Shown here: positions 1 through 6,834 of the stretch, piece by piece
Layout of the letters: the number at the start of each line of letters is the position of its first letter
Numbering within the stretch: the first letter of the stretch is position 1
From: Kmv34 sp964524965
GTDB lineage: Bacteria > Aerophobota > Aerophobia > Aerophobales > B3-G15
Length of the DNA stretch: 9,802 nucleotides
Direction of reading: 5' to 3'
Assembly (NCBI GenBank): GCA_964524965.1
Contig: CAZGDY010000062.1
Coordinates: 1 to 9,802 of the forward strand
Program-made: the position numbers and the translations under genes
The notes under the pieces: generated by a model
The model's database searches: none
The model's input: only the letters and a program-made list of their open reading frames with translations
What the model was told of the DNA's origin: nothing

Positions 1-1
1 A

Positions 2-523
2 CATATAACTTATACTGATCTTATAATTAAAGCATATGCCAGAGCTTTACGTAAATTTCCGAGATTAAATTCCCATTACGAAAAGGGGCAAATAATTTCT
101 TTCTCTAAAATAAATTTAAATATGGCAATAGCAAGGGAACGGGGTTTAGTGGTTCCAATAATAAAAGACCCTGACCACAAAAATTTATTTGAAATCGCCC
201 GAGAAAGACAGAATTTACTCCAAAAAGCTTATGAAGATAACCTATCTCTTGAAGACATGGAGGGAGGAACTTTCACTTTATCTAACTTAGGGGTTATGCA
301 GGTTAAAAACTTTTGCCCAATTATAAATCCACCTCAGGTTTGTCTTTTAGCTACGGGAGAAATAAAGGAAAAAGCCATTGTCATTAAAGGTGAAATTACC
401 GCGGCGCCTGTAATGGAAATGACTCTTTCTTGCGATCATCGAGCAATCGATGGGTACCTTGGAGCAAGATTTCTGAAGGAAGTAAAGAAAGGCTTGGAAA
501 AACCTGCGCTCCTTTTGCTCTAG
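2..523 (+). CDS. 2-oxoacid dehydrogenase E2 acyltransferase, catalytic domain (5'-truncated)
   Basis: This is the C-terminal 173 residues of a dihydrolipoamide acyltransferase, the E2 core of a pyruvate or branched-chain 2-oxoacid dehydrogenase complex, which moves the acyl group from lipoyl-lysine to CoA in the cytoplasm. The open frame runs back to the window edge (first visible residues HITYTDLIIKA), so the ATG at 122 is internal and not the start. Family landmarks are the segment ARERGLVVPIIKD, the TLSNLG stretch, and the active-site motif DHRAIDG with His at codon 437-439 and Asp at 449-451. The end EKPALLLL resembles the usual E2 C-terminus. Lipoyl and E1/E3-binding domains would lie upstream, outside the window, so the substrate (pyruvate, branched-chain 2-oxoacid or acetoin) cannot be decided. 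It is followed after 37 nt by ribE, probably in the same transcript. Confidence 0.93.
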   Translation, partial: HITYTDLIIKAYARALRKFPRLNSHYEKGQIISFSKINLNMAIARERGLVVPIIKDPDHKNLFEIARERQNLLQKAYEDNLSLEDMEGGTFTLSNLGVMQVKNFCPIINPPQVCLLATGEIKEKAIVIKGEITAAPVMEMTLSCDHRAIDGYLGARFLKEVKKGLEKPALLLL

Positions 524-560
524 GAAACTAAATTAAACCGAGAGAAAACTTAATAAAACT

Positions 561-1199
561 ATGTTTACCGGAATAGTAGAGGAAATAGGTAGAATTTCCA
601 GGATAACTTCTTTACCTATCCTTCAATTTACGATAGAAGCAACTAAAGTTACGGAAAACCTTGAAGTTTCTCAGAGTATGTGTGTAAATGGTGTTTGTCT
701 GACTGTTACCTGGAAAAAAGATAAAAACTTTGAAGTTCAGATAATGCCACATACTTTAAAAAAAACAAATCTTAGCTTGCTAAAAGTAGGAGATAAAGTT
801 AATTTAGAAAGAGCTCTTTCACCCAATTCTTTTTTAGGTGGCCACTTTGTAACCGGAGATGTAGACGGACTAACAAGATTAGAAGGAATCCAAAAAGAGA
901 CTGCTCAATGGACCTTAATCTTAAGTTCTCCCCCTGAACTAAAAAAGTATATCGTATCTCAAGGCAGAGTTACTTTAGAAGGAGTGAGCTTTACTGTAGC
1001 GAAAAAAGAAAAGGAGATTTTCAAAATAAGCCTTATCCCTTACACTCTTGATAACACAAATTTACGATATCTTAAAGAAAAGGACTTTTTGAATCTGGAG
1101 GTAGACATTCTGGCAAAATATGTGGGCGAAATCATGATAACTAAAGGAAAAAAAGAGGAAAAAGAAAATTTTAACTTTATGCGAGAAGCAGAGTACTAA
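561..1199 (+). CDS. ribE: Riboflavin synthase (alpha subunit)
   Basis: Catalyses dismutation of two 6,7-dimethyl-8-ribityllumazine molecules to riboflavin plus the pyrimidinedione, the last step of riboflavin synthesis. At 212 aa it has normal length and the two homologous beta-barrel halves: N-terminal MFTGIVEEIG, then VNGVCLTV, MPHTLKKTNL and VNLERAL in barrel 1, and EGVSFTV, IPYTLDNTNL and NLEVDILAKYV in barrel 2. The start is fixed by the family's invariant MFTGIV; the Shine-Dalgarno is poor. Compared from memory with E. coli RibE, His97 (here H95), Cys48 and Ser146 (here S143) are kept, but Lys137 is Gln134, His102 is Asp100 and Asp143 is Glu140, so activity may differ from the norm. It is the first of three rib genes here. 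The poor SD may matter for expression. The family call is firm; full activity is not assured. Confidence 0.95.
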   Translation: MFTGIVEEIGRISRITSLPILQFTIEATKVTENLEVSQSMCVNGVCLTVTWKKDKNFEVQIMPHTLKKTNLSLLKVGDKVNLERALSPNSFLGGHFVTGDVDGLTRLEGIQKETAQWTLILSSPPELKKYIVSQGRVTLEGVSFTVAKKEKEIFKISLIPYTLDNTNLRYLKEKDFLNLEVDILAKYVGEIMITKGKKEEKENFNFMREAEY

Positions 1200-1258
1200 A
1201 CTAAATAAAAATGTTCACACAAACTAAATAACTATGGATTCTTAAGGGTATGAATAAA

Positions 1259-2470
1259 ATGAATAATTTAAATAACATAGAAGACGTTTTAAAAGATTTT
1301 AAAAAAGGAAAAATGACCATTGTAATTGATGAAAGAAATAAGGAAAGCGAAGGAGATCTTGTTATTCCTGCTTCTTGCTGTACCTCGGAAACTATAAATT
1401 TTATGACTAAATATGGCCGGGGTCTTGTTTGTATAGCGATCACTTCTCAACGAGCAAAAGAACTCACTCTTTCTCCTATGGTTAAGGAAAGTACTTCCCT
1501 TAAAGGAACCATCTTTGCTATTTCTGTTGATGCCAGAAAAAATACCACTACAGGTATCTCTGTTTCTGACCGTGCCCAAACCATCAAAACAATAATTGAT
1601 CCCGCTACCAAAACCGAAGATCTGTTAAAACCAGGACACATTTTTCCTCTTATCACTCGCCAGGGAGGAGTCCTTATCAAAGTAGCACATGCGGAGGCAG
1701 CTGTTGATTTAGCAAGACTTGCCGGGTTTTATCCCGCAGGAGTTATCTGTGAAATAATAGATGAAAATGGCCGGGTAGCAAAACTCCCTAAACTTAAAGA
1801 GTTTTCCCAAAAACATAACTTAAGTATATGTACTATAGCTGACCTGATAAATTACAGATGGAAAAAAGAAAAACTGATAAAAAAAGAAATCGCTACTTCA
1901 CTGCCCACTGCTTTTGGAGAATTTACTCTTATAGGTTATAGAAGTTTGGTAGAGGGTAGAGTTCATTTAGCACTGGTAAAAGGAGAAATAAAAGGCAAAG
2001 AAAATGTATTTGTCAGAGTGCATTCCCAGTGTTTAACTGGAGATACTTTTAAGTCCCTTCGCTGTGATTGTGGTGAACAACTTAATGCTGCTTTAAAAAT
2101 AATATCCCAAAAGAAGCATGGGGTCCTTTTATACCTTAATCAAGAAGGAAGAGGAATTGGACTTTTAAATAAACTTCGAGCCTACCAACTACAGGACGAA
2201 GGCATGGATACCATACAAGCAAACCAAGAACTTGGTTTTCCTCCCGATCTAAGAAATTATGGGATCGGAGCTCAAATTTTAGCTGACCTCGGGCTGCACA
2301 AAATAAAACTTTTAACCAATAACCCTCGCAAAATTGTGGGTTTAAAGGGTTATGGGCTAGAGATTGTGGAAAGGATACCTCTGGAAATGAAACCTACCCA
2401 AGCTAACAGATTTTATTTGGAAACCAAACAAAAAAAACTGGGGCATATGTTAAATTTACCCCCGTTATAA
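1259..2470 (+). CDS. ribBA: Bifunctional RibBA: DHBP synthase / GTP cyclohydrolase II
   Basis: A two-domain enzyme feeding both branches of riboflavin synthesis. The N-terminal domain (about residues 1-200) belongs to the family making 3,4-dihydroxy-2-butanone 4-phosphate from ribulose 5-phosphate. The C-terminal domain (about 205-403) opens GTP to the diaminopyrimidine and formate. The GTP cyclohydrolase II half is canonical: zinc cysteines C258, C269 and C271 in HSQCLTGD...RCDCGEQ, then QEGRGIGL, RAYQLQDEG and LLTNNPRKIVGL. The DHBP-synthase half keeps metal ligands E29 and H144, the VCI cysteine and TTGISVSDR, but the loop reads DERNKESEGD, and the usual RxGHTEA is KVAHAEA. A start at 1250 (406 aa) is possible; 1259 was chosen because AAGGG (1244-1248) is only 1 nt from 1250 but 10 nt from 1259. 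It lies about 60 nt after ribE and 19 nt before ribH. Confidence 0.96.
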   Translation: MNNLNNIEDVLKDFKKGKMTIVIDERNKESEGDLVIPASCCTSETINFMTKYGRGLVCIAITSQRAKELTLSPMVKESTSLKGTIFAISVDARKNTTTGISVSDRAQTIKTIIDPATKTEDLLKPGHIFPLITRQGGVLIKVAHAEAAVDLARLAGFYPAGVICEIIDENGRVAKLPKLKEFSQKHNLSICTIADLINYRWKKEKLIKKEIATSLPTAFGEFTLIGYRSLVEGRVHLALVKGEIKGKENVFVRVHSQCLTGDTFKSLRCDCGEQLNAALKIISQKKHGVLLYLNQEGRGIGLLNKLRAYQLQDEGMDTIQANQELGFPPDLRNYGIGAQILADLGLHKIKLLTNNPRKIVGLKGYGLEIVERIPLEMKPTQANRFYLETKQKKLGHMLNLPPL

Positions 2471-2477
2471 CTAAATT

Positions 2478-2483
2478 AAGGAG
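2478..2483 (+). promoter_or_regulatory. Ribosome binding site of ribH
   Basis: AAGGAG followed by six A residues and then GTG at 2490. This near-ideal Shine-Dalgarno and spacing support the non-ATG start of ribH. Confidence 0.85.
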
Positions 2484-2489
2484 AAAAAA

Positions 2490-2954
2490 GTGAATATATA
2501 CAAGGGGAAAATTACCGGAGAAGGATTAAAATTTGGAATAGTTATCTCCCGCTACAATGAACTTATCACTAATAAACTACTTGGAGGTGCTCTTGATGCC
2601 CTGTTAAGACACGGCACAAGAGAGGAAGATATTGATATAGCCTGGGTTCCCGGTGGTTTTGAAATTCCCGCTGTAGTTTCTAAAATGTTGGGAAAAAACA
2701 AATTTCAGGCTATTATTTGCCTGGGAGCAGTACTAAAAGGAGACACTCCTCACTACCAATTGGTAGCAGGACAAACTGCCAGGGGCATAGCTGCCTTAGG
2801 AATACAAGCAGATATTCCTGTAATATTTGGCATAGTTACCACCGATACCTTAGAACAAGCTATTGAAAGAGCGGGAACCAAAGCTGGAAACAGAGGATGG
2901 GATGCTGCTATTTCAGCTATGGAAATGATAAACCTTTATTCTCAAATGAAGTGA
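2490..2954 (+). CDS. ribH: 6,7-dimethyl-8-ribityllumazine synthase
   Basis: Condenses the ribitylamino-pyrimidinedione with DHBP to make lumazine, the substrate of RibE. It normally assembles as pentamers or an icosahedral 60-mer, and often encloses riboflavin synthase. The 154-aa protein aligns without gaps to the start of B. subtilis RibH as I recall it. Landmarks are WVPGGFEIP, LGAVLKGDTPHY with catalytic H88, IFGIVTTDTLEQAIERAGTKAGNRGWDAA with the phosphate-binding Arg/Lys, and SAMEMINL. Position 22, usually the Phe stacking on the pyrimidine, is Tyr, and VPGA is VPGG; both are mild changes. Translation starts at GTG 2490 with an excellent RBS. It ends in TGA, which overlaps the GTG of prmC (GTGA), so prmC is probably translationally coupled. 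The TGA at the expected C-terminus shows TGA is read as stop. Confidence 0.97.
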   Translation: MNIYKGKITGEGLKFGIVISRYNELITNKLLGGALDALLRHGTREEDIDIAWVPGGFEIPAVVSKMLGKNKFQAIICLGAVLKGDTPHYQLVAGQTARGIAALGIQADIPVIFGIVTTDTLEQAIERAGTKAGNRGWDAAISAMEMINLYSQMK

Positions 2955-3844
2955 AAAAAAAGCTAAAAAACATAAAAGACCTTATGAAATGGGCCAGTAA
3001 TTACTTGGCCTTGAAAAAAGTAGAAAACCCTCACCTTGTGGCAGAGATTATTGCCGAATACATTACAAATAAACAAAGAATAAATTTACATCTGGAACCT
3101 AACTTATATCTGACCAGGGAAAAGGAAAGCTTATTTAAAAAAAACATAAGAAAATGCGGACGAAAAGTCCCTCTCGCCTATGTCACTGGCGAGCAATATT
3201 TTATGGGACACCGCTTTCTCATTAAACCAGGGGTTTTCATCCCTCGTCCAGAAACCGAAATCCTGGTAGAAAAAGCCCTCCAGTTTCTTGAGAGAATAAA
3301 AAAGAAAAATTGTCAACAACCTATAATAGTAGCAGACATAGGCACCGGTAGTGGAAATATTGCTATCAGTATAGCTAAACAAATAAAAAATGCCTTTATT
3401 TACGCCACAGATATATCTGAGTTAGCTTTAGCCGTAGCAAAAGATAACGCTCAAGCTCACGAAGTTTACCAACAAATAAATTTTCTTTTGGGGTCGTTAT
3501 TTTCTCCTCTGAAAAATAGAAAATTAGAAACTAAAATAGATCTGGTGATTTCTAATCCTCCTTATATTGAAAAAGAGCAAATGAGATATCTGCCAAAGGA
3601 GGTGAAAAAAGAACCTGAGTTTGCTTTGGATGGAGGTAAAAACGGATTAATTTTTTATGAAAAAATAATCCCAACTTCCCTCCGATGGTTAAAAAAAAAT
3701 GGGGCTTTAATGTTCGAAATAGGTTACAGCCAATCTGAAAGGATTAAACAAATAATTCATAAGTCAAAAGAATATCAGGGCTTGTCCCAAATCTTTTATG
3801 ATTTAGCAAGTAATCCACGGATAATATCGGTTCAAAAAATATAA
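2951..3844 (+). CDS. prmC: Peptide chain release factor N5-glutamine methyltransferase
   Basis: A SAM-dependent methyltransferase of the PrmC/HemK family that methylates the GGQ glutamine of release factors RF1 and RF2, improving translation termination. From GTG 2951 it has 297 aa, close to the family's usual 280-300. The N-terminal helical substrate-binding domain covers about residues 1-85. The linker motif FIPRPETEILVEKAL follows, then SAM motif I DIGTGSGN at 129-136 and the catalytic NPPY at 202-205 (ISNPPYIEKEQMRYLP), with DGGKNGLIFYEKII downstream as in true PrmC. An upstream in-frame ATG at 2897 would place 18 codons inside ribH; GTG 2951 in the GTGA overlap is preferred, and ATG 2984 is a shorter alternative. 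No strong SD is seen, consistent with coupling to ribH. PrmC often sits beside prfA; here it sits between riboflavin and cell-wall genes. Confidence 0.95.
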   Translation: MKKKLKNIKDLMKWASNYLALKKVENPHLVAEIIAEYITNKQRINLHLEPNLYLTREKESLFKKNIRKCGRKVPLAYVTGEQYFMGHRFLIKPGVFIPRPETEILVEKALQFLERIKKKNCQQPIIVADIGTGSGNIAISIAKQIKNAFIYATDISELALAVAKDNAQAHEVYQQINFLLGSLFSPLKNRKLETKIDLVISNPPYIEKEQMRYLPKEVKKEPEFALDGGKNGLIFYEKIIPTSLRWLKKNGALMFEIGYSQSERIKQIIHKSKEYQGLSQIFYDLASNPRIISVQKI

Positions 3845-3864
3845 TAGCTAAACCCTTTTAAAAA

Positions 3865-5649
3865 GTGCTCTATAAAATTATTGAAAAAATAAATCTGCGG
3901 TATGAGCGAAGAATAAAAATCATCGCGGGAATTTTTTTTTGTGCCCTTATCCTCATTTTAATAAGAGTTGGGTGGATACAAATAATTCAAGGAGAAAGAT
4001 TTTTCCAATTATCTCAAACTTCCCGATTAAGGTTGATCCCTCTCCCTAATCCTCGGGGATTAATTGTAGACAGAAAAGAAAGGATAATTGCTGACAACAC
4101 TGCTTCCTTTTCTTTAGGAGTAATTCCTGAAAACTTTAATCAATCACAAGAAATCCTTCATAAACTAAAAAAAGTTTTGCCTGATCTTGAGATACAAACC
4201 AGCGAAAACAAAATCAAAGAAGCGCCCAATCCTTTTCGCCCTGTCGTCATCCGTGCTAATTTAGATTTATCTAAAGTAACCTATCTTTTAGAAAGAGAAC
4301 GGGAATTTTCCTCTGTGGTGATACAAGCTCAGCCGATAAGAAATTATCCCCAGAAAAAACTCTTAGGAAATATTGTGGGGTATCTAGGAAAGGTCGATAA
4401 AGAAGAGTTAAAAAATCTCTCGGCGTTAGGAGCAGAACCAGGAGATCTGGTAGGAAAAACAGGGATTGAGAAAATTTACAATTCTTACCTTCAGGGTGAA
4501 AAAGGAGGTAAACAAATAGAAGTTGATGCTCACGGTAGATCCTTAAAAATCATTTCTGAAAAAGCTCCCTTACCCGGGAATACTGTCTGTCTAAACATAG
4601 ATCTTGATATTCAGAAAATAGCTAAAGAAGAAATGGGGGAAAGAAAAGGGGTGGTTTTAGTGTCTAATCCCCACACAGGTGAGATATTAGCTATCCTCAG
4701 TTCACCTTCTTTTGACCCTAATTTATTTGCCAAAGGAATCTCAGAAAAAAGATGGAACCAACTTTCTCAGGATCCTGGTAATCCTATAAAAAATAGAGCC
4801 ATAGGAGGAGAGTATCCCCCTGGCTCAATTTTTAAAATAATACTTACAACAGCGGCTTTGGATGAAAAAAATATCTCTTCTAGTAATATCTTTACCTGTA
4901 ACGGATCTTATAAAGTAGGCGACAGATTTTTTAAGTGTTGGAAGGAAGAGGGGCATGGTAAATTAGACCTTGAAGAAGCACTAATCCACTCCTGTAATGT
5001 TTACTTTTACCAATTAGGATTAAAAATAGGGGTAAAAGAAATTGTGCGGTACGCCCAATTGTTTAATTTGGGGAAACTCACAGGGATAGATCTTGTTTCA
5101 GAAAAAAAAGGATTTCTTCCCACTTCCAACTGGAAAAGAAAGACCTATAAAGAATCATGGTATCCAGGAGACACGGCTAACCTTTCTATCGGACAAGGCT
5201 ATATCTTGGTAACTCCTCTCCAAATGTTAAACATGATAAATGCTATAGCTAATGGAGGTTACTTTGTTCAACCTCACCTGGTAAAAAAAATTGTCAATAG
5301 CAAAGGTGAAATTATTTTTCAACCTCATCCTGAAAAATCAAATAAGGCCTTTCTGCCAGATTCTACATTAAAGTTCTTGGATCAAGCTTTAGCCGAAGTA
5401 GTAGAAAAAGGCACCGGGTGGAGGGCAAAAAACGAAATAATAAAAATAGCTGGGAAAACAGGCACCGCCGAGCTGGCGGGAGACCAAAATCCTCACAACT
5501 GGTTTATTGGATACGCCCCTGCAAATGAACCTACTTTATCTATAGTAGTTCTAGTGGAGAACCGAGAAGAGGAAATTTCTATTGCCCCTCAAATAGTAGG
5601 AAAAATACTCTCAAGAATATTTGAAAATAAGGAGAAAAAAAACAATTAA
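3865..5649 (+). CDS. mrdA: Penicillin-binding protein 2, elongation transpeptidase
   Basis: Class B monofunctional transpeptidase that cross-links peptidoglycan during rod elongation, working with the RodA glycosyltransferase encoded next. It has 594 aa, within the usual 580-640. Order: short cytoplasmic N-terminus, one membrane segment at about 17-36, PBP dimerisation/anchor domain (PNPRGLIVDRKERIIADN; GKTGIEKIYNSYLQG), then the transpeptidase domain. Active-site motifs are SIFK with nucleophile S321 and K324, SCN at 376-378 and KTG at 531-533 (GKTGTAE). The start is GTG 3865. An in-frame TAA at 3859-3861 blocks anything upstream, and no usable start lies downstream before the membrane segment, yet no Shine-Dalgarno is visible in the 20-nt gap after prmC. 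Its C-terminus contains the RBS of rodA. FtsI (PBP3) is less likely given the rodA partner and the sequence style. Confidence 0.95.
   Translation: MLYKIIEKINLRYERRIKIIAGIFFCALILILIRVGWIQIIQGERFFQLSQTSRLRLIPLPNPRGLIVDRKERIIADNTASFSLGVIPENFNQSQEILHKLKKVLPDLEIQTSENKIKEAPNPFRPVVIRANLDLSKVTYLLEREREFSSVVIQAQPIRNYPQKKLLGNIVGYLGKVDKEELKNLSALGAEPGDLVGKTGIEKIYNSYLQGEKGGKQIEVDAHGRSLKIISEKAPLPGNTVCLNIDLDIQKIAKEEMGERKGVVLVSNPHTGEILAILSSPSFDPNLFAKGISEKRWNQLSQDPGNPIKNRAIGGEYPPGSIFKIILTTAALDEKNISSSNIFTCNGSYKVGDRFFKCWKEEGHGKLDLEEALIHSCNVYFYQLGLKIGVKEIVRYAQLFNLGKLTGIDLVSEKKGFLPTSNWKRKTYKESWYPGDTANLSIGQGYILVTPLQMLNMINAIANGGYFVQPHLVKKIVNSKGEIIFQPHPEKSNKAFLPDSTLKFLDQALAEVVEKGTGWRAKNEIIKIAGKTGTAELAGDQNPHNWFIGYAPANEPTLSIVVLVENREEEISIAPQIVGKILSRIFENKEKKNN
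5629..5634 (+). promoter_or_regulatory. Shine-Dalgarno of rodA, inside mrdA
   Basis: AAGGAG lies in the last codons of mrdA. Its 16-nt distance to ATG 5651 is long; termination of mrdA at 5649 probably helps re-initiation. Confidence 0.55.
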
Positions 5650-5650
5650 G

Positions 5651-6718
5651 ATGCAATCTTATAAAAGAAAAATAGATAAGTACTTACTGATACCAACTCT
5701 TGCTCTTGCTTTCTGGAGTGTGTTTCACCTTTATACAACCTCCATTGATACTTCTTGCTACTATTTTTACCGTCAACTTACATGGGTAGGATGTGGAATT
5801 TTTTTTCTTTTTTTCTTCTATCTTTTACCGACGAATATATGGTCAAAGTTAGCTTACTTTCTTTATGGAGGAACAGCTATTTTTCTAATATTAGTGATTA
5901 TTAAGGGGCAAAGTATCTACGGAGCTAAAAGATGGCTGGAGGTAGGTATCATTGGATTTCAACCTTCTGAGCTTGCCAAAATAACTCTCATTATCCTGTT
6001 AAGTAAGCTATTAGCTAATCAAGAGAGGGTAAAATGGAAAACAATAGCTCTAACTTTTCTCTTAGCCCTATTTTTATCTTTTTTAATTGCCATTCAACCA
6101 GACTTAGGAACATCTTTAATTGTTTTTTCTCTGTGGCTAATTATTTTATTTGTCTCTGGCATATCCTTGAAGAAATTCTTAGTTCCAATAGGAACAATTA
6201 TTGCCTCCCTTCCTATTTTTTACACCTTCTTTCTCCGCCCTTATCAAAAAATGCGGATTCTAACTTTTTTCGAACCTCATAAAGACCCTCTAGGCGTAGG
6301 ATGGAGCTCTCTCCAATCTAAAATAGCTCTTGGTTCGGGAAGACTCTTTGGTAAAGGAATAGGCGGCGCAGCTCACACAAAACTTAAATACCTGCCCCAA
6401 CCTTTCACTGATTTTATCTTTTCTAGTATAGGTGAGGAATGGGGATTTATAGGAACGGCATTAATAATAACTGCTTATTTAATTATAATTGTCCGAGGAA
6501 TGCATCTTGCCTTAAAAAAAGGTAATAGCTTTTGTGGACTTTTTGCCCTGGGATTTACCACATTAATAATCATACAAGCTTTTGTTAATTTAGGAATGGC
6601 TTCTGGAATCATTCCTGTTACAGGTGTTCCCTTGCCATTTATAAGTTACGGTGGAAGCTCGATATTACTTTTTCTCTCAGGTACGGGAATTCTTCTAGCC
6701 ATCAACCGAGAAGAGTAA
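5651..6718 (+). CDS. rodA: Rod-shape SEDS peptidoglycan glycosyltransferase RodA
   Basis: Polytopic SEDS-family membrane protein that polymerises lipid II into glycan strands in the elongasome with PBP2. It has 355 aa with about ten hydrophobic segments. SEDS signatures are GAKRWLEVGIIGFQPSELAK, QPDLGTSLIVF, QSKIALGSGRLFGKGIGG, TDFIFSSIGEEWGFIG (the Asp corresponds to the catalytic Asp262 region of E. coli RodA) and the C-terminal GVPLPFISYGGSSIL. The motif before TDFIF reads LPQPF where many relatives have LPE-H. ATG 5651 follows the mrdA stop by 1 nt. The only SD (AAGGAG, 5629-5634) is 16 nt from that ATG, longer than usual. A TTG at 5621 would precede the SD and is rejected; an ATT at 5645 is in frame with better spacing but is a very rare start. 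FtsW is the alternative, disfavoured by the mrdA neighbour. Confidence 0.94.
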   Translation: MQSYKRKIDKYLLIPTLALAFWSVFHLYTTSIDTSCYYFYRQLTWVGCGIFFLFFFYLLPTNIWSKLAYFLYGGTAIFLILVIIKGQSIYGAKRWLEVGIIGFQPSELAKITLIILLSKLLANQERVKWKTIALTFLLALFLSFLIAIQPDLGTSLIVFSLWLIILFVSGISLKKFLVPIGTIIASLPIFYTFFLRPYQKMRILTFFEPHKDPLGVGWSSLQSKIALGSGRLFGKGIGGAAHTKLKYLPQPFTDFIFSSIGEEWGFIGTALIITAYLIIIVRGMHLALKKGNSFCGLFALGFTTLIIIQAFVNLGMASGIIPVTGVPLPFISYGGSSILLFLSGTGILLAINREE

Positions 6719-6754
6719 TAAAAAAGAATTTTCTTAAAACTGGGAATTAAATAG

Positions 6755-6783
6755 TTGACATTGCGAACTTCCTAAAGTATATT
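6755..6783 (+). promoter_or_regulatory. Sigma-70-type promoter of the aminotransferase-leuC unit
   Basis: TTGACA (6755-6760), a 17-bp spacer, and TATATT (6778-6783): a full-consensus -35, ideal spacing and a 5/6 -10. The predicted start is near 6790, giving a 5' UTR of about 45 nt. It is the only strong promoter between 1 and 9293 outside coding sequence, and it separates the rib/wall operon from the following unit. A 6-bp hairpin (TGAGAT 6800-6805 with ATCTCA 6817-6822) sits in the UTR directly before the RBS. Confidence 0.75.
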
Positions 6784-6822
6784 TTAGAAATCTAACTTCT
6801 GAGATGAAAAAAATAAATCTCA

Positions 6823-6829
6823 TTGAGGA
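6823..6829 (+). promoter_or_regulatory. Ribosome binding site that fixes the aminotransferase start
   Basis: TTGAGGA, containing GAGG, lies 5 nt before ATG 6835. The TTG at 6823, which would give a protein 4 residues longer, is itself part of this Shine-Dalgarno, so ATG 6835 is the real start. Confidence 0.7.
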
Positions 6830-6834
6830 CAAAA

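Noticed and set aside
1201..1680. Minus-strand open frames opposite ribBA (also at 3131-3382, 7438-7659 and 8312-8846).
   Set aside because: All lie opposite strongly conserved genes, have no RBS or recognisable domain, and mirror the codon bias of the sense strand.
2897..2950. Longer prmC start at ATG 2897, inside ribH.
   Set aside because: It adds 18 residues that are the out-of-frame reading of conserved ribH and have no family counterpart; GTG 2951 in the GTGA overlap fits better.
6034..6282. An 82-codon + strand ORF inside rodA in another frame.
   Set aside because: It lies wholly within the conserved SEDS coding region, has no RBS, and is rich in Ser/Phe/Asn as expected of an out-of-frame reading of a membrane protein.
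6719..6750. AAGAA-TT-TTCTT as a terminator after rodA.
   Set aside because: Five A/T-rich pairs with a 2-nt loop and no U-tract do not make a Rho-independent terminator.
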